In this document: positions 34,744 to 46,279 of the stretch, piece by piece
Position numbering within the stretch: the stretch's first letter is position 1
Layout: the number at the start of each line of letters is the position of its first letter
From: Nemophila menziesii
Lineage: Eukaryota; Streptophyta; Magnoliopsida; Boraginales; Hydrophyllaceae
Assembly (NCBI GenBank): GCA_029959085.1
Contig: JARWIR010000018.1
Coordinates: 2,046,001-2,110,000 of the forward strand
Direction of reading: 5' to 3'
DNA: 64,000 nucleotides
The notes under the pieces: generated by a model
Told to the model about the DNA's origin: nothing
What the model saw: only the letters and a program-made list of their open reading frames with translations
Databases searched by the model: none
Position numbers and translations under genes: made by a program

Positions 34744-36284
34744 TTTGAAATAATTAATAGATAAAATTCCCCAAGTGGTCTTGAGTTTTACAACTATTAC
34801 ATGTTTGGTCCTCAAACTTGTTAGCTACAAAGCATTAACTTTGAAATAGGGGCAGAGCCAAGATCTTTTGTTTGTGGGTGGGAGTGATAATTAATGCTCA
34901 TGAATCTTCCATTTTTAAGGGGAGCAGAACTCGCAATTTCATTATTTCGTTATGGCCTTGATTTCTCTTTTTATGGGTGCATAGTTTTATTATTATATTT
35001 AGCATAAACTGCGCATCTTGATTACTAAATTGATAGGTAAGTTAATGCATACTTTGTTAAATTTTTGAAGAATTCGTTTCATATTTCATACAGTTCATTA
35101 CGTTTTTCAAAAACTGAAGATAAATGTGTCTTAGTTCCAATATTAATTATAGGAGGGGAAGCAAAAGCAGAAATTACATCATTACGAGTATTATTAGATT
35201 GTTTATTTGGTTGTTTTAGAATATACATTTCAATACTCACATTATTATCAGAACATGATGACATGTCATTTTGGGCGAGATTGGACAACCCACCAGCTAG
35301 ATTTATTCTTATGGAGGGACACCCCCACAACCTATATGGTTGATCATGTTGATAAACCTGACACTTTTGTATGAAACATTTCTTTTGAAATATGTGTTGT
35401 GAATTCATTAACTATGTTGAAATCATATTTGATAGGCAATTTTTCCAAAAATACATCACAACTAAAAGAGACCATATAATAGATAATGGGTCAATAGTTA
35501 TCAGAATGGTCAAGATATATGATACTAAAGTTCTTCAAGCATACTTATCAAGTATTGTGAAGCTTTACCATGAAGATAGTATAATGTGGGAAACATAGGC
35601 TCACAACATCCTTATTCATAAGAATAGTCTGGTTATATCTATAATAATAATCACACTATGAATATTTACGAATATACGTGTTGCAACGATCATGTACCAA
35701 TTACCACTGATAGTTAGACTAACATCACTATATTATCGTTAATGTTATGAAATGTACCATTTCATCACTCTTATAGATTCTCTTGTTTCTACCACCAAAA
35801 GCATGATACTACTATCTCGAAAAGGCATGAGAGATTTCAAAAAGTTATCTGTGTTTATGGATAATTATTTTTGCTCTACCACCAGTCCAAACTTGTAAAC
35901 ATAAATGTATAACTCGCGTCTTATCCTTAGTGAAAATATATTTAGCAATTTATGTAATAAAACGACAGTAGTAGTCATCAATATCTAACTTTGACATAAA
36001 ATATTATGTTTAAGTAGTATCATTAATGATCTATGTACTTTGAAGCATGTTCCAATAATTAGAGTATATTAAAATCTTGTAACTACCCAATTTTATCCAG
36101 TTGAAAAAATTTATAATTATAAAATTAAATTGTTTAAATCAATTAATCAACTAGTAATTTACTAAAATTTTAATTTAAAATCTTCACATAACTATTAGTT
36201 TACTACATATAATAAACATATTAAGGAAATAAAGAACTCAAAATATTAATAAACAAAAAAAAACATCTAAATTACATTTTACTA

Positions 36285-36285
<1 letters not shown>

Positions 36286-36342
<57 letters not shown>
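36286..36342. repeat. (TA)n microsatellite
   Basis: About 57 bp of uninterrupted TA between degraded repeat and the LINE target site. Confidence 0.97.
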
Positions 36343-36344
<2 letters not shown>

Positions 36345-36379
36345 ATTCAAATAAGATAAAGTATCTAAATTCAACAACT

Positions 36380-37045
36380 TCCTACATGAACAAGTGGAAA
36401 CTATTAACCATTTGTAAACATGCTTGGACAGGATTTGCAATCTATGTTAGGATCGATGGTGACCTGGGAGAGTGAATTTGTAAAGTGTATGCTGGGGTGT
36501 CGAGATGGGACAAAAGGATCGTGAAAGCTTATATCTTATGCGTGTTATGGAATATTTGGAAACAAAAAGTGAAGGTTATTTATGAGAACACACATCTAGA
36601 CGCCGATAAAATCATTAGAGCATTAAATTATGGGATGAAGGATATGTTTGGAAATAACTGGATTATTTACCAAAAAAACAGCATTCGAGAACAGAATCAA
36701 CAAGTTGATCCTATGTGGACTAAAGGTGAACTTGTAGGGACACTGATCATCAAATGTGACGTCTCCTTTGTAAATCAAATTGAACCTAGCGATATCGAGA
36801 TAGTACGTATGGATGCCATATTATGTCGGCGACACATTATTTCAAAGTCAATCATGGTGGATACGGCGGCAGAAGACGAAGCGAGAGCTCCAGGACGTGT
36901 CAAGATGATTCGGGAAACAAAACTATCATCTGTTCATAATTCAAGGTATTAGGTCGTCGTCAAGCGACGCGTTATTGGGGGCATGTATATAAGTTGATTT
37001 AAATTAGGATGAGTTCTATGTAGCACGTAATCAAAAAAATAAAAA
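36380..37045 (+). mobile_element. 5'-truncated LINE (L1-type) insertion
   Basis: A 14-bp direct repeat TAAATTCAACAACT flanks it (36366-36379 and 37046-37059) and an A-rich tail ends it (about 37031-37045), the marks of target-primed insertion. The body encodes the very end of LINE ORF2: ILCVLWNIWKQKVKVIYENT, the reverse-transcriptase zinc-binding tail, and an RNase H-like portion with IKCDVSF and IMVDTAAEDEARAPGRVKMI. The main open frame is 36485-36952. Confidence 0.9.
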
Positions 37046-37059
37046 TAAATTCAACAACT

Positions 37060-37585
37060 ATATAATAACAAAAAAACTAATCGCACCTTTGTATAAAGAT
37101 TAAAAAATAAATCATAATTAACTATATATAATATGTTAAAATAAAAAAATAATAACTCAAAATTTATTCAATTAACCAGAAGGTAGAAAAATAAAATAAT
37201 AAAAAAAACTTTTATAAATGTCATAATATATATCAGTATATATATTATACTATTCTTCATTCATAATATTAAATCGTCACCCTCTCCCTTCCTTATATCG
37301 AACCATGTCCCCTACCTTTTACACATTACACATACAATACAATAGCATCAGTAATTTGTACTTAAATTTGTTTATAGTATCATTATTTTGCTATGATTAA
37401 TCGAGTGTGTCTTATTCTCAAATGTGCTTCTTTGTTCCTTCTTTCAATCTTCTTCTCTTCGAGTCAAGTATCTTTTTTATTTCATATACCATTTCATTTC
37501 AACTGAAAATTCTTTCACATGTTAATATTTTTTATTGTCTTGTCAATAGCTTATTGATCCTCCTCTATGATGGATATACTCTCTT
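37060..37585 (+). repeat. Decayed promoter/leader copy 4
   Basis: CTCTCCCTTCCTTATATCG, then CCATGTCCCCTACCTTTT and a CATCAGTAATTTGTAC stretch match the leader after the telo box in copies 1-3, but the TATA and telo box themselves are lost. It is interrupted at 37586 by the CACTA element and resumes at 46643. Confidence 0.6.
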
Positions 37586-37599
37586 CACTACTATAGTTC

Positions 37600-37885
37600 G
37601 GGGATTTGCCCACGACAGCTTACCGACGACACGCAGTTTCGTCGGTAAAGTTTTGTTATTTACCGACGACATCAATTTATCCACGATAAATAGTCGACGG
37701 TAATTTACCGACGACGTGTCTCGTGGGTAAACGGTCAAAACGCCGTCGTTATAATTTTTTTATTTAATTTTTTTGTTTGGATTTGTCGTCGGTAAATTAC
37801 CGACAACAACGTAGTCGTAGGTAATTGTATCATTTACCGACGACAATTTTTGTTTACCGACAGAATTACGTGTCGTCGGTAAAAA
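37600..37885. repeat. CACTA 5' subterminal repeats
   Basis: TTACCGACGAC or GTCGTCGGTAA motifs occur around ten times, some as inverted pairs. In En/Spm these repeats bind the TNPA-type protein. A TATATAA box (37893-37899) directly after them is the likely transposase promoter. Confidence 0.85.
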
Positions 37886-38670
37886 AAACGTGTATATAAT
37901 TCTGGACAGACTGTCTTTTTACCTCTTTAAACCCCAAAAACCCCATTTTTCCTCCCAATTTCTCCTAAAAACATCAATCAATCTCATTCAAATTTTTTGC
38001 AATACCTTCTCCAATTCATCTTTAACCATTTGCAAGCTTATAATCAAGGTGGGGCATCCTCAATACACAATTTCATCCACAAATATCAAGTAAATTCTTG
38101 ATTTTTTTTTATTATCATATTTGGTGTTATTCTTGCAATATTATGTGTTTAGGTTATGTAATACATTATCAAGGTTGGGACTTCATCATCAATCTCCAAT
38201 TTTTTCCACTAATGCAAGGTATTTTCTTTAAATTTCAAACTTTATAATTTTTTTTAATGCATGGATTTTGATTTGTGTATTAGTTGTTATTAGTTATGAT
38301 TGTGTATATTTTTTGATTGTCTTGTTAATCATTATGTGTAAATCATGCATACATTTATTTATTTCATATATTATGTTTTCATATATTTTTGTATTTGTGT
38401 ATTTAATTATATGAAATTGTTTATATATTTATTGTGTTGTAATTTTATTTATTTATTTATTGTGATGTAATTTTATTTATTTATTTATTGTGATGTAATT
38501 TTATTTATTTATTGGTGTGTAATTATATTCTAGCCAGTGGTTTGTAAATTGTATTATTTTTATTCATTGTGTTGTAATTTTTATTCATTTTATTAATTGG
38601 GTTGTAATAATTATTTATTTTATTTTCATATGAATGTAGTTGTCTAGTTATCTAAAATTGTTGTAAAGAG

Positions 38671-41600
38671 ATGGCTTTGGATAAGAGTTGGATGGATGCT
38701 ACGAATTTACTCGATCCAGACTATGTTATGGGAGTTCTGGATTTTATCGCATATGCAAAACAACAGCAAAATTATAAAGATCTTATTTATTGCCCGTGTA
38801 ACTATTGTAAAAATTATCGTCGATTACCCACTCGAACGGTTACGGGCCACCTTTATAAGGAAGGGATTATGAAGTCGTATCGGGTTTGGATAAAACACGG
38901 TGAGCAGCCGGTCATTCCCGAAGAAAACCCTATTCCGAATATAGTTAATGAAATTGCTGAGGTTTATGACGATGTGAGACACAGTTACGATGTTGGCGGA
39001 CATCAGGGTGACACCGAGATGAGAGACGCAGAAATTCCGAGTAGTAGCAGTAAAAAATGTTTAACGAATTGGAGACAGAATTATATCCGGGTTGTAAAGC
39101 GATGAGTTCATTGAACTTCATTGCCAATCTTATGCACGTAAAAGTAAAGAACAAGTGGACTAACACGTCATTCACCGAGCTATTGGAGTTGGTTGGTCGT
39201 ATTTTGCCCAAACCTCACACTTTGCCCGATTCTTATGATGCATTCAACAAGAAGTTGAAAAGTTTGGGTATGGGGTATATTACTATCGATGTTTGTTTGA
39301 ACGATTGTGCCATATTTTACAAAGAGAATAAAGACCTCGATAAGTGTCCAGTTTGTAACGAGTCTAGATGGGACCCAAAGAAGGGTATCAAAGTACCGCA
39401 TAAGAAGCTCTGTTACTTTCTGATTGTTCCCTGATTATAGCGACTATACGCTTCGAAGCACACCGCTAAAGACATGATATGGCACCATACCGGTAAGAGT
39501 GCCGATCCGGATGTGTTGCGTCATCCGGTTGATGGTGATAGTTGGAAGAGATTTGCAGCGCTACACCATGAGTTTGCTAGCGAACCTCGTAATGTATTTT
39601 TGGGTCTCGGTATCGATGGGTTTTGTCCTTTCTCTATGCAAAACAACTCGTACAACATGTGGCCTGTCATATTAACCGTCTATAACTTTCCACCGTGGGT
39701 ATGCATGAAGGAAACCACATTTCAACTTTGTCTGTCGATTGCGGGTCCTCGTTCACCCAGTAAGGACATGGATGTTTACCTCTGCCCTATGATAAATGAG
39801 TTGGACAAGTTGTGGGGTAAAGGGATCCTTACGTATGATGCCTATACAAAGAAAGAGTTTACTATGAAGGTTTGTCTGTTGTCCACGACCAATGATTTCC
39901 CCGCTCAGTCATACACTTCAGGATGGTCGGGTCAAGGTTACATGGCTTGCCCAGAATGCATGGATTCTACTCCGCCATTGGGTGTGAAAAAAGGTCTGGT
40001 TTACTTTGACCATAGAAGTTGGTTACCTACCGGACATCGGTTTAGAAAAGAAAGTGTTTTGTACCCGGAAACCAATTATATTAGGCGACCGAGGAAACAT
40101 AGTCCAGCTAGTATTCAGACAAAGTTAGATGACCTTTTCATTGTGTTTCCCGTCAAACACAAGGATTTTGGGGGAAAGATCGTGAGGCAAACTGGTCCAC
40201 GTCTATTCAATTTGAAGAAAAAGAGTATATTTTATCGTTTACCTTATTGGTCCAAAAATTTGTTGAAACATAACATTGATGTCATGCATTGAGAGAAAAA
40301 CGTGTTTGATGATCTTCTCGGTACAGTTATAGCAGTCGATGGGAAAGTAAACAAAGATAACGTTAAGGCGCGACAGGATCTTGAGAAAATGAAAATCAGG
40401 GAAGAATTGTGGTTGACAACAAGAGGACCTAAAACGATTCTAAAACGGGGAAAGTATACGTTGTCAGCAGAGAAGAGGAAGACATTTCTTGAGTGGTTAC
40501 AGGCACAAAGGTTTCCCGATGGATTCGCGTCTAGTATGAGGAATAACGTTCAAGTCGATACCGGGAAGATCATTGGAATGAAATCGCATGATTGTCATGT
40601 TATGATGCAGTATCTTTTTGTTTGTTGTCTCCCCGGACTTCTAGATGATAAATCGATTAGAGACACCATTATTGGGTTAGCTAACGTGTTAAGAGTCGTT
40701 TGTAACAAGAATCTGAGTAGGAAAGGGTGATGGACGGTAAGGCGAAAGTGGTTGAAATGATGTGCAAGTTAGAAATGATCTTACCTCCCGCGTTTTTTGA
40801 TATAATGATCCACTTAGTGATTCACTTATACGATGAAGCGTTGTTAGGGGGCCCGGTTCAAATGTGGTGGATGTACCCATTTGTAAGGTATTTGAAGAAG
40901 CTGAAAGAGTATATTCGAAACCCGGCTAGGCCTGAGGGTTCCATAGCCGAGGGTTATGTGGCGGAAGAGACGTTGACTTTCATATCACGGTATCTTAGTG
41001 AAGAAAAAACAAAGTTCAACGATCCAGGTAGATACAACGAACAACTGCCAGAACCAAAAGAGCTATCCGTTTTCAATTCTCAGTGTACTCCAATGTGCAA
41101 GAAAGAGTCAGGTGCTTTACCAGCTCTGCAGAAGGAGCACGTCAGTTGGTATATTTTGAATAACTGCGACGAACTCGAACCATATAGGACGTACGTAACG
41201 TTTACTTATTTATATTTATATATATATTTATATTTATATTTATATTTATATTTATATTTATATATATATATTTATATTTATATTTATATTTATATTTATA
41301 TTTATATTTATATATATATATTTATATTAATATATATATTTATATTTATATTTATATTTATATTTATATTTATATTTATATTTATATTTATATTTATATT
41401 TATATTTATATTTATATTTATATTTATATTTATATTTATATTTATATTTATATTTATATTTATATTTATATTTATATTCATTTATGTTTTTAGTGAACAC
41501 AAACCACACTTACGGGAACGAGTGAGGAAATAGAGATTATGCATCGTCAAAGGTTTAAGAGTTGGTTTTTGGAAAAGGTATGTAACTTTAGACGTTGGTT

Positions 41601-42381
41601 TAAATATAATCTAATTATTTCCAAAGTTCTAAGTATTATTTTTGTATGACAGGTTCACAAATGAAAGAGTCAGGTGATGTATTAGCTACCACTGAGATGG
41701 TATCCTTGGCAAGCATGTCTTTTGGTGCGGTGGATAGATTCATGTGTTGTGAATGGTGTCAAGTGGGTAACTAAGGGTAAAGGAGAAAAAAGAGTGACGC
41801 AGGATTACGAAGTTTGTACCATGTACGAAGATAGACCATGTTATGGAGAATTATTGAAAATATTGGAGGTTAATTACACTAAAGGGTGCTCAGTTGTCTT
41901 ATTCGTTTGTAAGTGGTACAAAATGGCTGATTCGAGGACAGAACATGGGGTAACCTTCATTAACACGTCAAACTTTGAGTGGGCCGACGAACCAGACATT
42001 TTAGCATCGCAGGCCAAGAAAGTGTTCTATATTGATGAGATTAGTGCAAAGAAATCATTGAAGGGTTGGAAAGCCGTTTGGGAAATAAATGATCGTCACG
42101 GATGGAGTCCCGAGTTATGGGGTTCAGAATCACTATCTACTAACATAGAGAGCATTAGTATACCATTGGGTAACACTGGGATGGTTTCCGAACCGGAGAA
42201 CTTGGCAACTACCTAGGAGATCGAGATTGACCCAACTCATTTTCGTATTGAGATGGCTTTTGATATGGTTATTGATGAAAACCAGGAAATCGAAGATGAC
42301 ACGTGGGACGAATATGGGGATGAAGAAGAACCTATAGAGGTTAATAGCGATGATGAACCTGTATATATTAGTGGATATTAA
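38671..42381 (+). pseudogene. TNP2-like CACTA transposase
   Basis: Domains in order: Transpos_assoc-like N-terminus (38671-39060: KSWMDATNLLDPDYVMGVLD, YCPCNYCKNYR); transposase core (39474-40292: LGLGIDGFCPF, NMWPVILTVYNFPPWVCMKE, KDMDVYLCPMINELDKLWGK, WSGQGYMACPECMDSTPP, MH-EKNVFD); a DUF4218-like part (40727-41190: MVHLVIHLYDEA-like, GGPVQMWWMYPFVRYLKKLK); a DUF4216-like part (41722-42213: CTMYEDRPCYGELLKILEVN, VLFVCKWYKM) and an acidic tail EDDTWDEYGDEEEPI to TAA at 42381. Lesions: frame change near 39060, TGA and TAG at 39432-39440, TGA after MH at 40291, frame changes near 40730 and 41520-41750, TAG at 42214. Not functional. Confidence 0.93.
41189..41493 (+). repeat. TNP2 intron filled by a (TTTATA)n microsatellite
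   Basis: A GTACGT donor after EPYRT and a TTTTTAG acceptor before EHKPHLRERV bound an intron of about 300 bp, of which 41207-41479 is almost pure TTTATA/TATATA repeat. The tract is open in both strands by chance; those frames are not genes. Confidence 0.85.
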
Positions 42382-42466
42382 ACTGATTAGGATATTTTGT
42401 ATTTGTTTATTAGTCTTAAAACATTTTGCTAGTCCTTGGAGTTGAACTTTAATTTATTTTGATACA

Positions 42467-43035
42467 CTAAACACCCCAAACACTATCATTTGACTCTAAA
42501 TGTTGACTAAACACCCCAAACACTCAAGTTTGACCCTAGATGTTGACTAAATACCCCAAACACTCGAGTTTGACCCTAAATGTTGACTAAACACCCCAAA
42601 CACTCGAGTTTGACCCTAAATGTTGACTAAATACCCCAAACACTCGAGTTTGACCCTAAAATGTTGACTAAACACCCCGAAACACTCAAGTTTGACTCTA
42701 AATGTTGACTAAACAACCCAAACACTCGAGTTTGACCCTAAATGTTGACTAAACACCACAAACACTAACATTTGACTCTAAATGTTGACTAAACACCCCG
42801 AACACTTGAGTTTGACTCTAAATGTTGACTAAACACCCCAAACACTCGAGTTTGACCATAAATGTTGACTAAACACCCCAAACACTAACATTTGACTCTA
42901 AATGTTGACTAAACACCCCGAACACTAACATTTGACTTTAAATGTTGACTAAACACCCCGAACACTAACATTTGACTCTAACTGTTGACTAAACACCCCG
43001 AACACTAACATTTGACTAAATACCTCAAACACTAA
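42467..43035. repeat. 40-bp minisatellite, 13 units, between the two CACTA genes
   Basis: TGTTGACT recurs at 42501, 42541, 42581, 42621, 42662, 42703, 42743, 42783, 42823, 42863, 42903, 42943 and 42983. Each unit reads roughly TGTTGACTAAACACCCCAAA, CACTCGAGTTTGACCCTAAA. Two TTGAC cores per unit (W-box type) give about 26 in the array. Confidence 0.95.
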
Positions 43036-43089
43036 TTTTTGTGTATATCTCAATCTCAAAAAGAATAAAAAAAGAAATGAAATGAAAAA

Positions 43090-43260
43090 AATAAAAAATG
43101 TACTGACGACATTCATTTCAACGAGTCGTCGGTAAACGAAAATCCAAAATTCATTGGTCAAAATGGGCGGTCCATATTCCCGCCCAAGGGGTTTACCGAC
43201 GACTTGCGAAAAGTAGTCAAACTACGACACGAATCTTTTATCTATTAAACCCTACCGAGC
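43090..43260. promoter_or_regulatory. Internal TTACCGACGAC-type repeats before the second CACTA gene
   Basis: ACTGACGACATTC, GAGTCGTCGGTAAAC and GTTTACCGACGAC lie here, away from either end. They resemble the subterminal repeats and may let the element's own protein bind near the second gene's promoter; that role is inference. The stretch 43260-44250 has leader-like sequence and A+T-rich intron but no frame. Confidence 0.5.
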
Positions 43261-44256
43261 TCAATTCTGAAACATAAAATCGTCAAACTACTCTCCAAAA
43301 ATTCGATTTCGAGCAAGAAGGAGCTATTCCGAGGCATCCCCACACTCAAACAACATCAAATGTAAGTGATTTCATGCCAAAAATCCATTATTTTTTCTAT
43401 TTTTTTTCTATTTTTCTAAATCAAATCCTAACTTTTTTGTTGTTTGTGTTCTTCCTCTCTACTTGCGTGGCATGGATTCCTAGACATCTTCAACACAAAT
43501 TTCACGTACTAGGTACACGAAATCCTATCCAAATACTAGTTTTTTTAAGAATTAAATTTTTTTCGGATATGTATTTGGTTTTGAATGATTTCTGAATTAT
43601 TATGTTAATATTAGGGATTGTTTAAATGTTTTGGTTAGTTAAATACACCATGTAAATAGGATTTTTTTTAAATTTTTTTAGCAAAATTAGGGTTTTGAAT
43701 GATTTTAGGATTTTTTTGATAATTTATTAATGTTATTGGATTACATTGTAAATATGTGGTGTGAAATGTAGGTTTTATAATTTGTGTATGTTAAGAATTT
43801 TGATATTTGTGAAATTTAGGGACTTAATGTGAAAATAAAAATGTTAATTTTTTCAAATATGAAAACTTTAGGGACTAAAATGCAATTTAAAAAAGTTGCA
43901 ATTTTTTATGACTTTAGGGTATTTTTGTAAATATATAAATTATAAGGACTAAAATGCAATTTTAAAAAACTTTAAAAAAACATTATGGACTTTAGGGTAT
44001 TTTTGTAATTTTTGAAAATATAAGGACTAAAATGCAATTCAGAATATATAGACTTTTATAATTAATATATTTATTTATTTTTGTAAATATATAAATTATT
44101 AGTACTAAATTGCAATTTAAAAAACTTTTATAAAATATTATTATCCTAATTTTTAAGGGTATTTTTGTAATTTGTAATAAAAAATGGACTAAAACGCAAT
44201 TTATAGTATATAGTCTTAAATAAAAAACTAATTTATTAATTTTATTTAAATTATAG

Positions 44257-45847
44257 ATGGCCGATGTGATGCCGAATTACCATCGGGGTGACGGTAACGG
44301 TAAAAATCCGAACAGGAATCAACCTCCAAACCTAAATGACTGTAACCAGCCGCCCGGTAATATAAATTAATTTATAAAATTCTATTAATATAAATTAGTA
44401 ATTTAATTAATAGAATTTCATTAAACATTTCGGAGAAAAAGGAGACCCCGAACGATTTCGACCCTGAAAACCGCCCAGGATGCTAAAGAGAAATTAGGTG
44501 GGCCCCTACCAGTCGACTTCTCCATCTTAGATAACACGTGGAACCCATACGGTGAATATGGGAAGCACGTGGCCCAAGTGGTGGGGTCCGCGGTCCGAGA
44601 CACAGTCCCTCCCTACTATAATCGTGGAGTGATGTACCGATGGGACTAAAAACCACGATTCTCAGAAAACTAGAGGAGTTTTTCAACCTCGAGGAGTGGA
44701 GGGCCCGCGATGATTGGAACTTTATCAGCGGGAAGCTACACTCATCTCAGGCCGCTGCCTACAGGCGGTGGAAGCATGACCTCAAGACTGAATACTACGA
44801 TACGGAAGAGTGTCCTCCGGACGTGCTTCCCGAGGATTGGAAGCTGACCCTTGATATGCTGAATGACCCGAACAAGAAGGTAAAATTATTATTTTATTAT
44901 TTTATTATTAAATCAGTGTTTAATTATTTTTTTAACTTGAATTGTAACAGGCTCAGGCGGAGATTAATAAAAAGAATAGGCAGAACCAGAAGAAGCCGAA
45001 CAAGTCAGGTTCTAGGAACCAAACATAGACACGCCATGAGATTATCGAGGTATAATTTCTTAATGTAAAAATAAAATTTATTAGTTATTTAATTTAATTT
45101 TTTAATAATTATTATTTTTTATGTATATTTTATACGGTAAGCTGAAGGTTACTACGAAGGATCCCTTGAGCTTTATTGACGAGCAGACCCAAGAGGAGGT
45201 CCCACTTCCACCGATGGGCGGATATTTCGAGTACTTGGGCTATGACGGGGCGAAGGGCAGCTGGGTTGACGATAGATGGGAGCAGGCTAGTGTAAGTGTT
45301 CTATTTTCCTTTTTATTGTTAAAAATTAATTATTTAACTTTAAATTTATTTTTTTGTTAGTTTTATTAATTATTTATTTGAAATTTTATTACAGGGAGTT
45401 TATAGGGAGAAGCTTAAAGATCGGGTTATCGAGTCGGGGTCTCAATCGGCTGAAGATGTTCCAGTGGAGGAGCAGATAGGAGCGTTGAAGGAGACGGTAC
45501 AGGAGGTGATAAAACCGGCTAAGAGTAGACATTGGATCCCGTCAATCGGAGTTGTCTTCAAGAAAAAAAGGGATCCGAAGCCGTCTGTTTCGGACAAGAC
45601 CGCACAGAAAAACGCGGTAAAAATCCAGCGGATATTCGAGGGTATGAACGAGTTTCGCGCACTGCAAGGATTGCCTCCTATGGCAGATGAAGCTACTCCA
45701 TCGAGCGCCTCTAGGTCCGATGATTTTTTCACGAAGATGCTCAAAGGCCTCAACGAATCTCGTGCCAAAAATGGTCTCCCTCTGGTCTCCGATGAAGATG
45801 AAGATGGTGAAGATGATGAAAATGATGAAGATTTATCCGGCCCTTAA
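44257..45847 (+). pseudogene. Second CACTA gene (plant transposase 24/TNPA-like)
   Basis: Starts MADVMPNYHRGDGNGKNPNR with a donor at 44357. Later exons give PYGEYGKHVAQVVGSAVRDT, then (44640-44880) RKLEEFFNLEEWRARDDWNF and AAAYRRWKHDLKTEYYDTEE, then AEINKKNRQNQKKPNKSGSR, the basic N-R-K-GS motif typical of the Transposase_24 family, then PLPPMGGYFEYLGYDGAKGS and a last exon (45395-45847) with NGLPLVSDEDEDGEDDENDE and TAA. Damage: TAA after YRWD (44646 region), TAG after SRNQT (45026 region). Exon borders are partly uncertain. In En/Spm the second protein binds subterminal repeats. Confidence 0.8.
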
Positions 45848-46161
45848 TTGATTTGTTATGTGTGAAGACTTTTATTTTACTACGTTTATATTTATGACCT
45901 TTATTATGATTTTATGTAATATTTTGACTTTTAACTCCGGGAGTTTGACTTTATTCTCGGGGTTTGATTTTATTGCCCGGGATTTGACTACCCGGATTTA
46001 TTTATATTTTATAAATATAAGTCATGGTTTCTAGTTATTCTCATGTATTAGTATATTACATTATAAAAAATCAAAAAACCAAATTAAATAAAAATAAAAA
46101 TTAGATAAAGATTAAATTTTAAAAAAATAAAAATAAAATTAAAATTTTTAAAAAATAAAAT
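45848..46161. other. CACTA 3' untranslated region
   Basis: AT-rich; a GGGAGTTTGACTTTATTCTCGG phrase appears in two or three variants near 45935-45990. No gene seen. Confidence 0.5.
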
Positions 46162-46279
46162 AAATTAAATACTGACGACATTCTTCACATGAATGTCGTC
46201 GGTAAACATACAGAAAACTGATAAAAGAAGAATGTTTACCGACGATATTCATGTGAAGAATGTCGTCGGTATTTAATTT
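46162..46279. repeat. 48-bp-arm hairpin in the CACTA 3' subterminal region
   Basis: Left arm 46162-46209 and right arm 46232-46279 are inverted copies with two mismatches, separated by 22 bp. The arms contain ACTGACGACATTCTTCACAT and its complement, so two subterminal repeats per arm are folded against each other. Confidence 0.93.

Larger units (their letters stand above)
33290..36070. repeat. Repeat block shared with 6311-8640
   Basis: Collinear with the left block, with a truncated NudC exon at 34121 and an extra MITE at 34569. It starts at GAATTGACGAGGAATAAAGG and lacks the TA repeat present at the left copy's edge. A CCACCACCAC-rich stretch (33630-33830) has no counterpart at 6.6 kb. Minus-strand frames at 33151-33549 are not conserved in the other block. 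Confidence 0.72.

Noticed and set aside
41327..41509. Minus-strand YKYKYK frame
   Set aside because: It is purely the translation of the TTTATA microsatellite.
42467..43035. CRISPR-like array
   Set aside because: The 40-bp units abut directly with no unique spacers, and the DNA is eukaryotic; it is a minisatellite.
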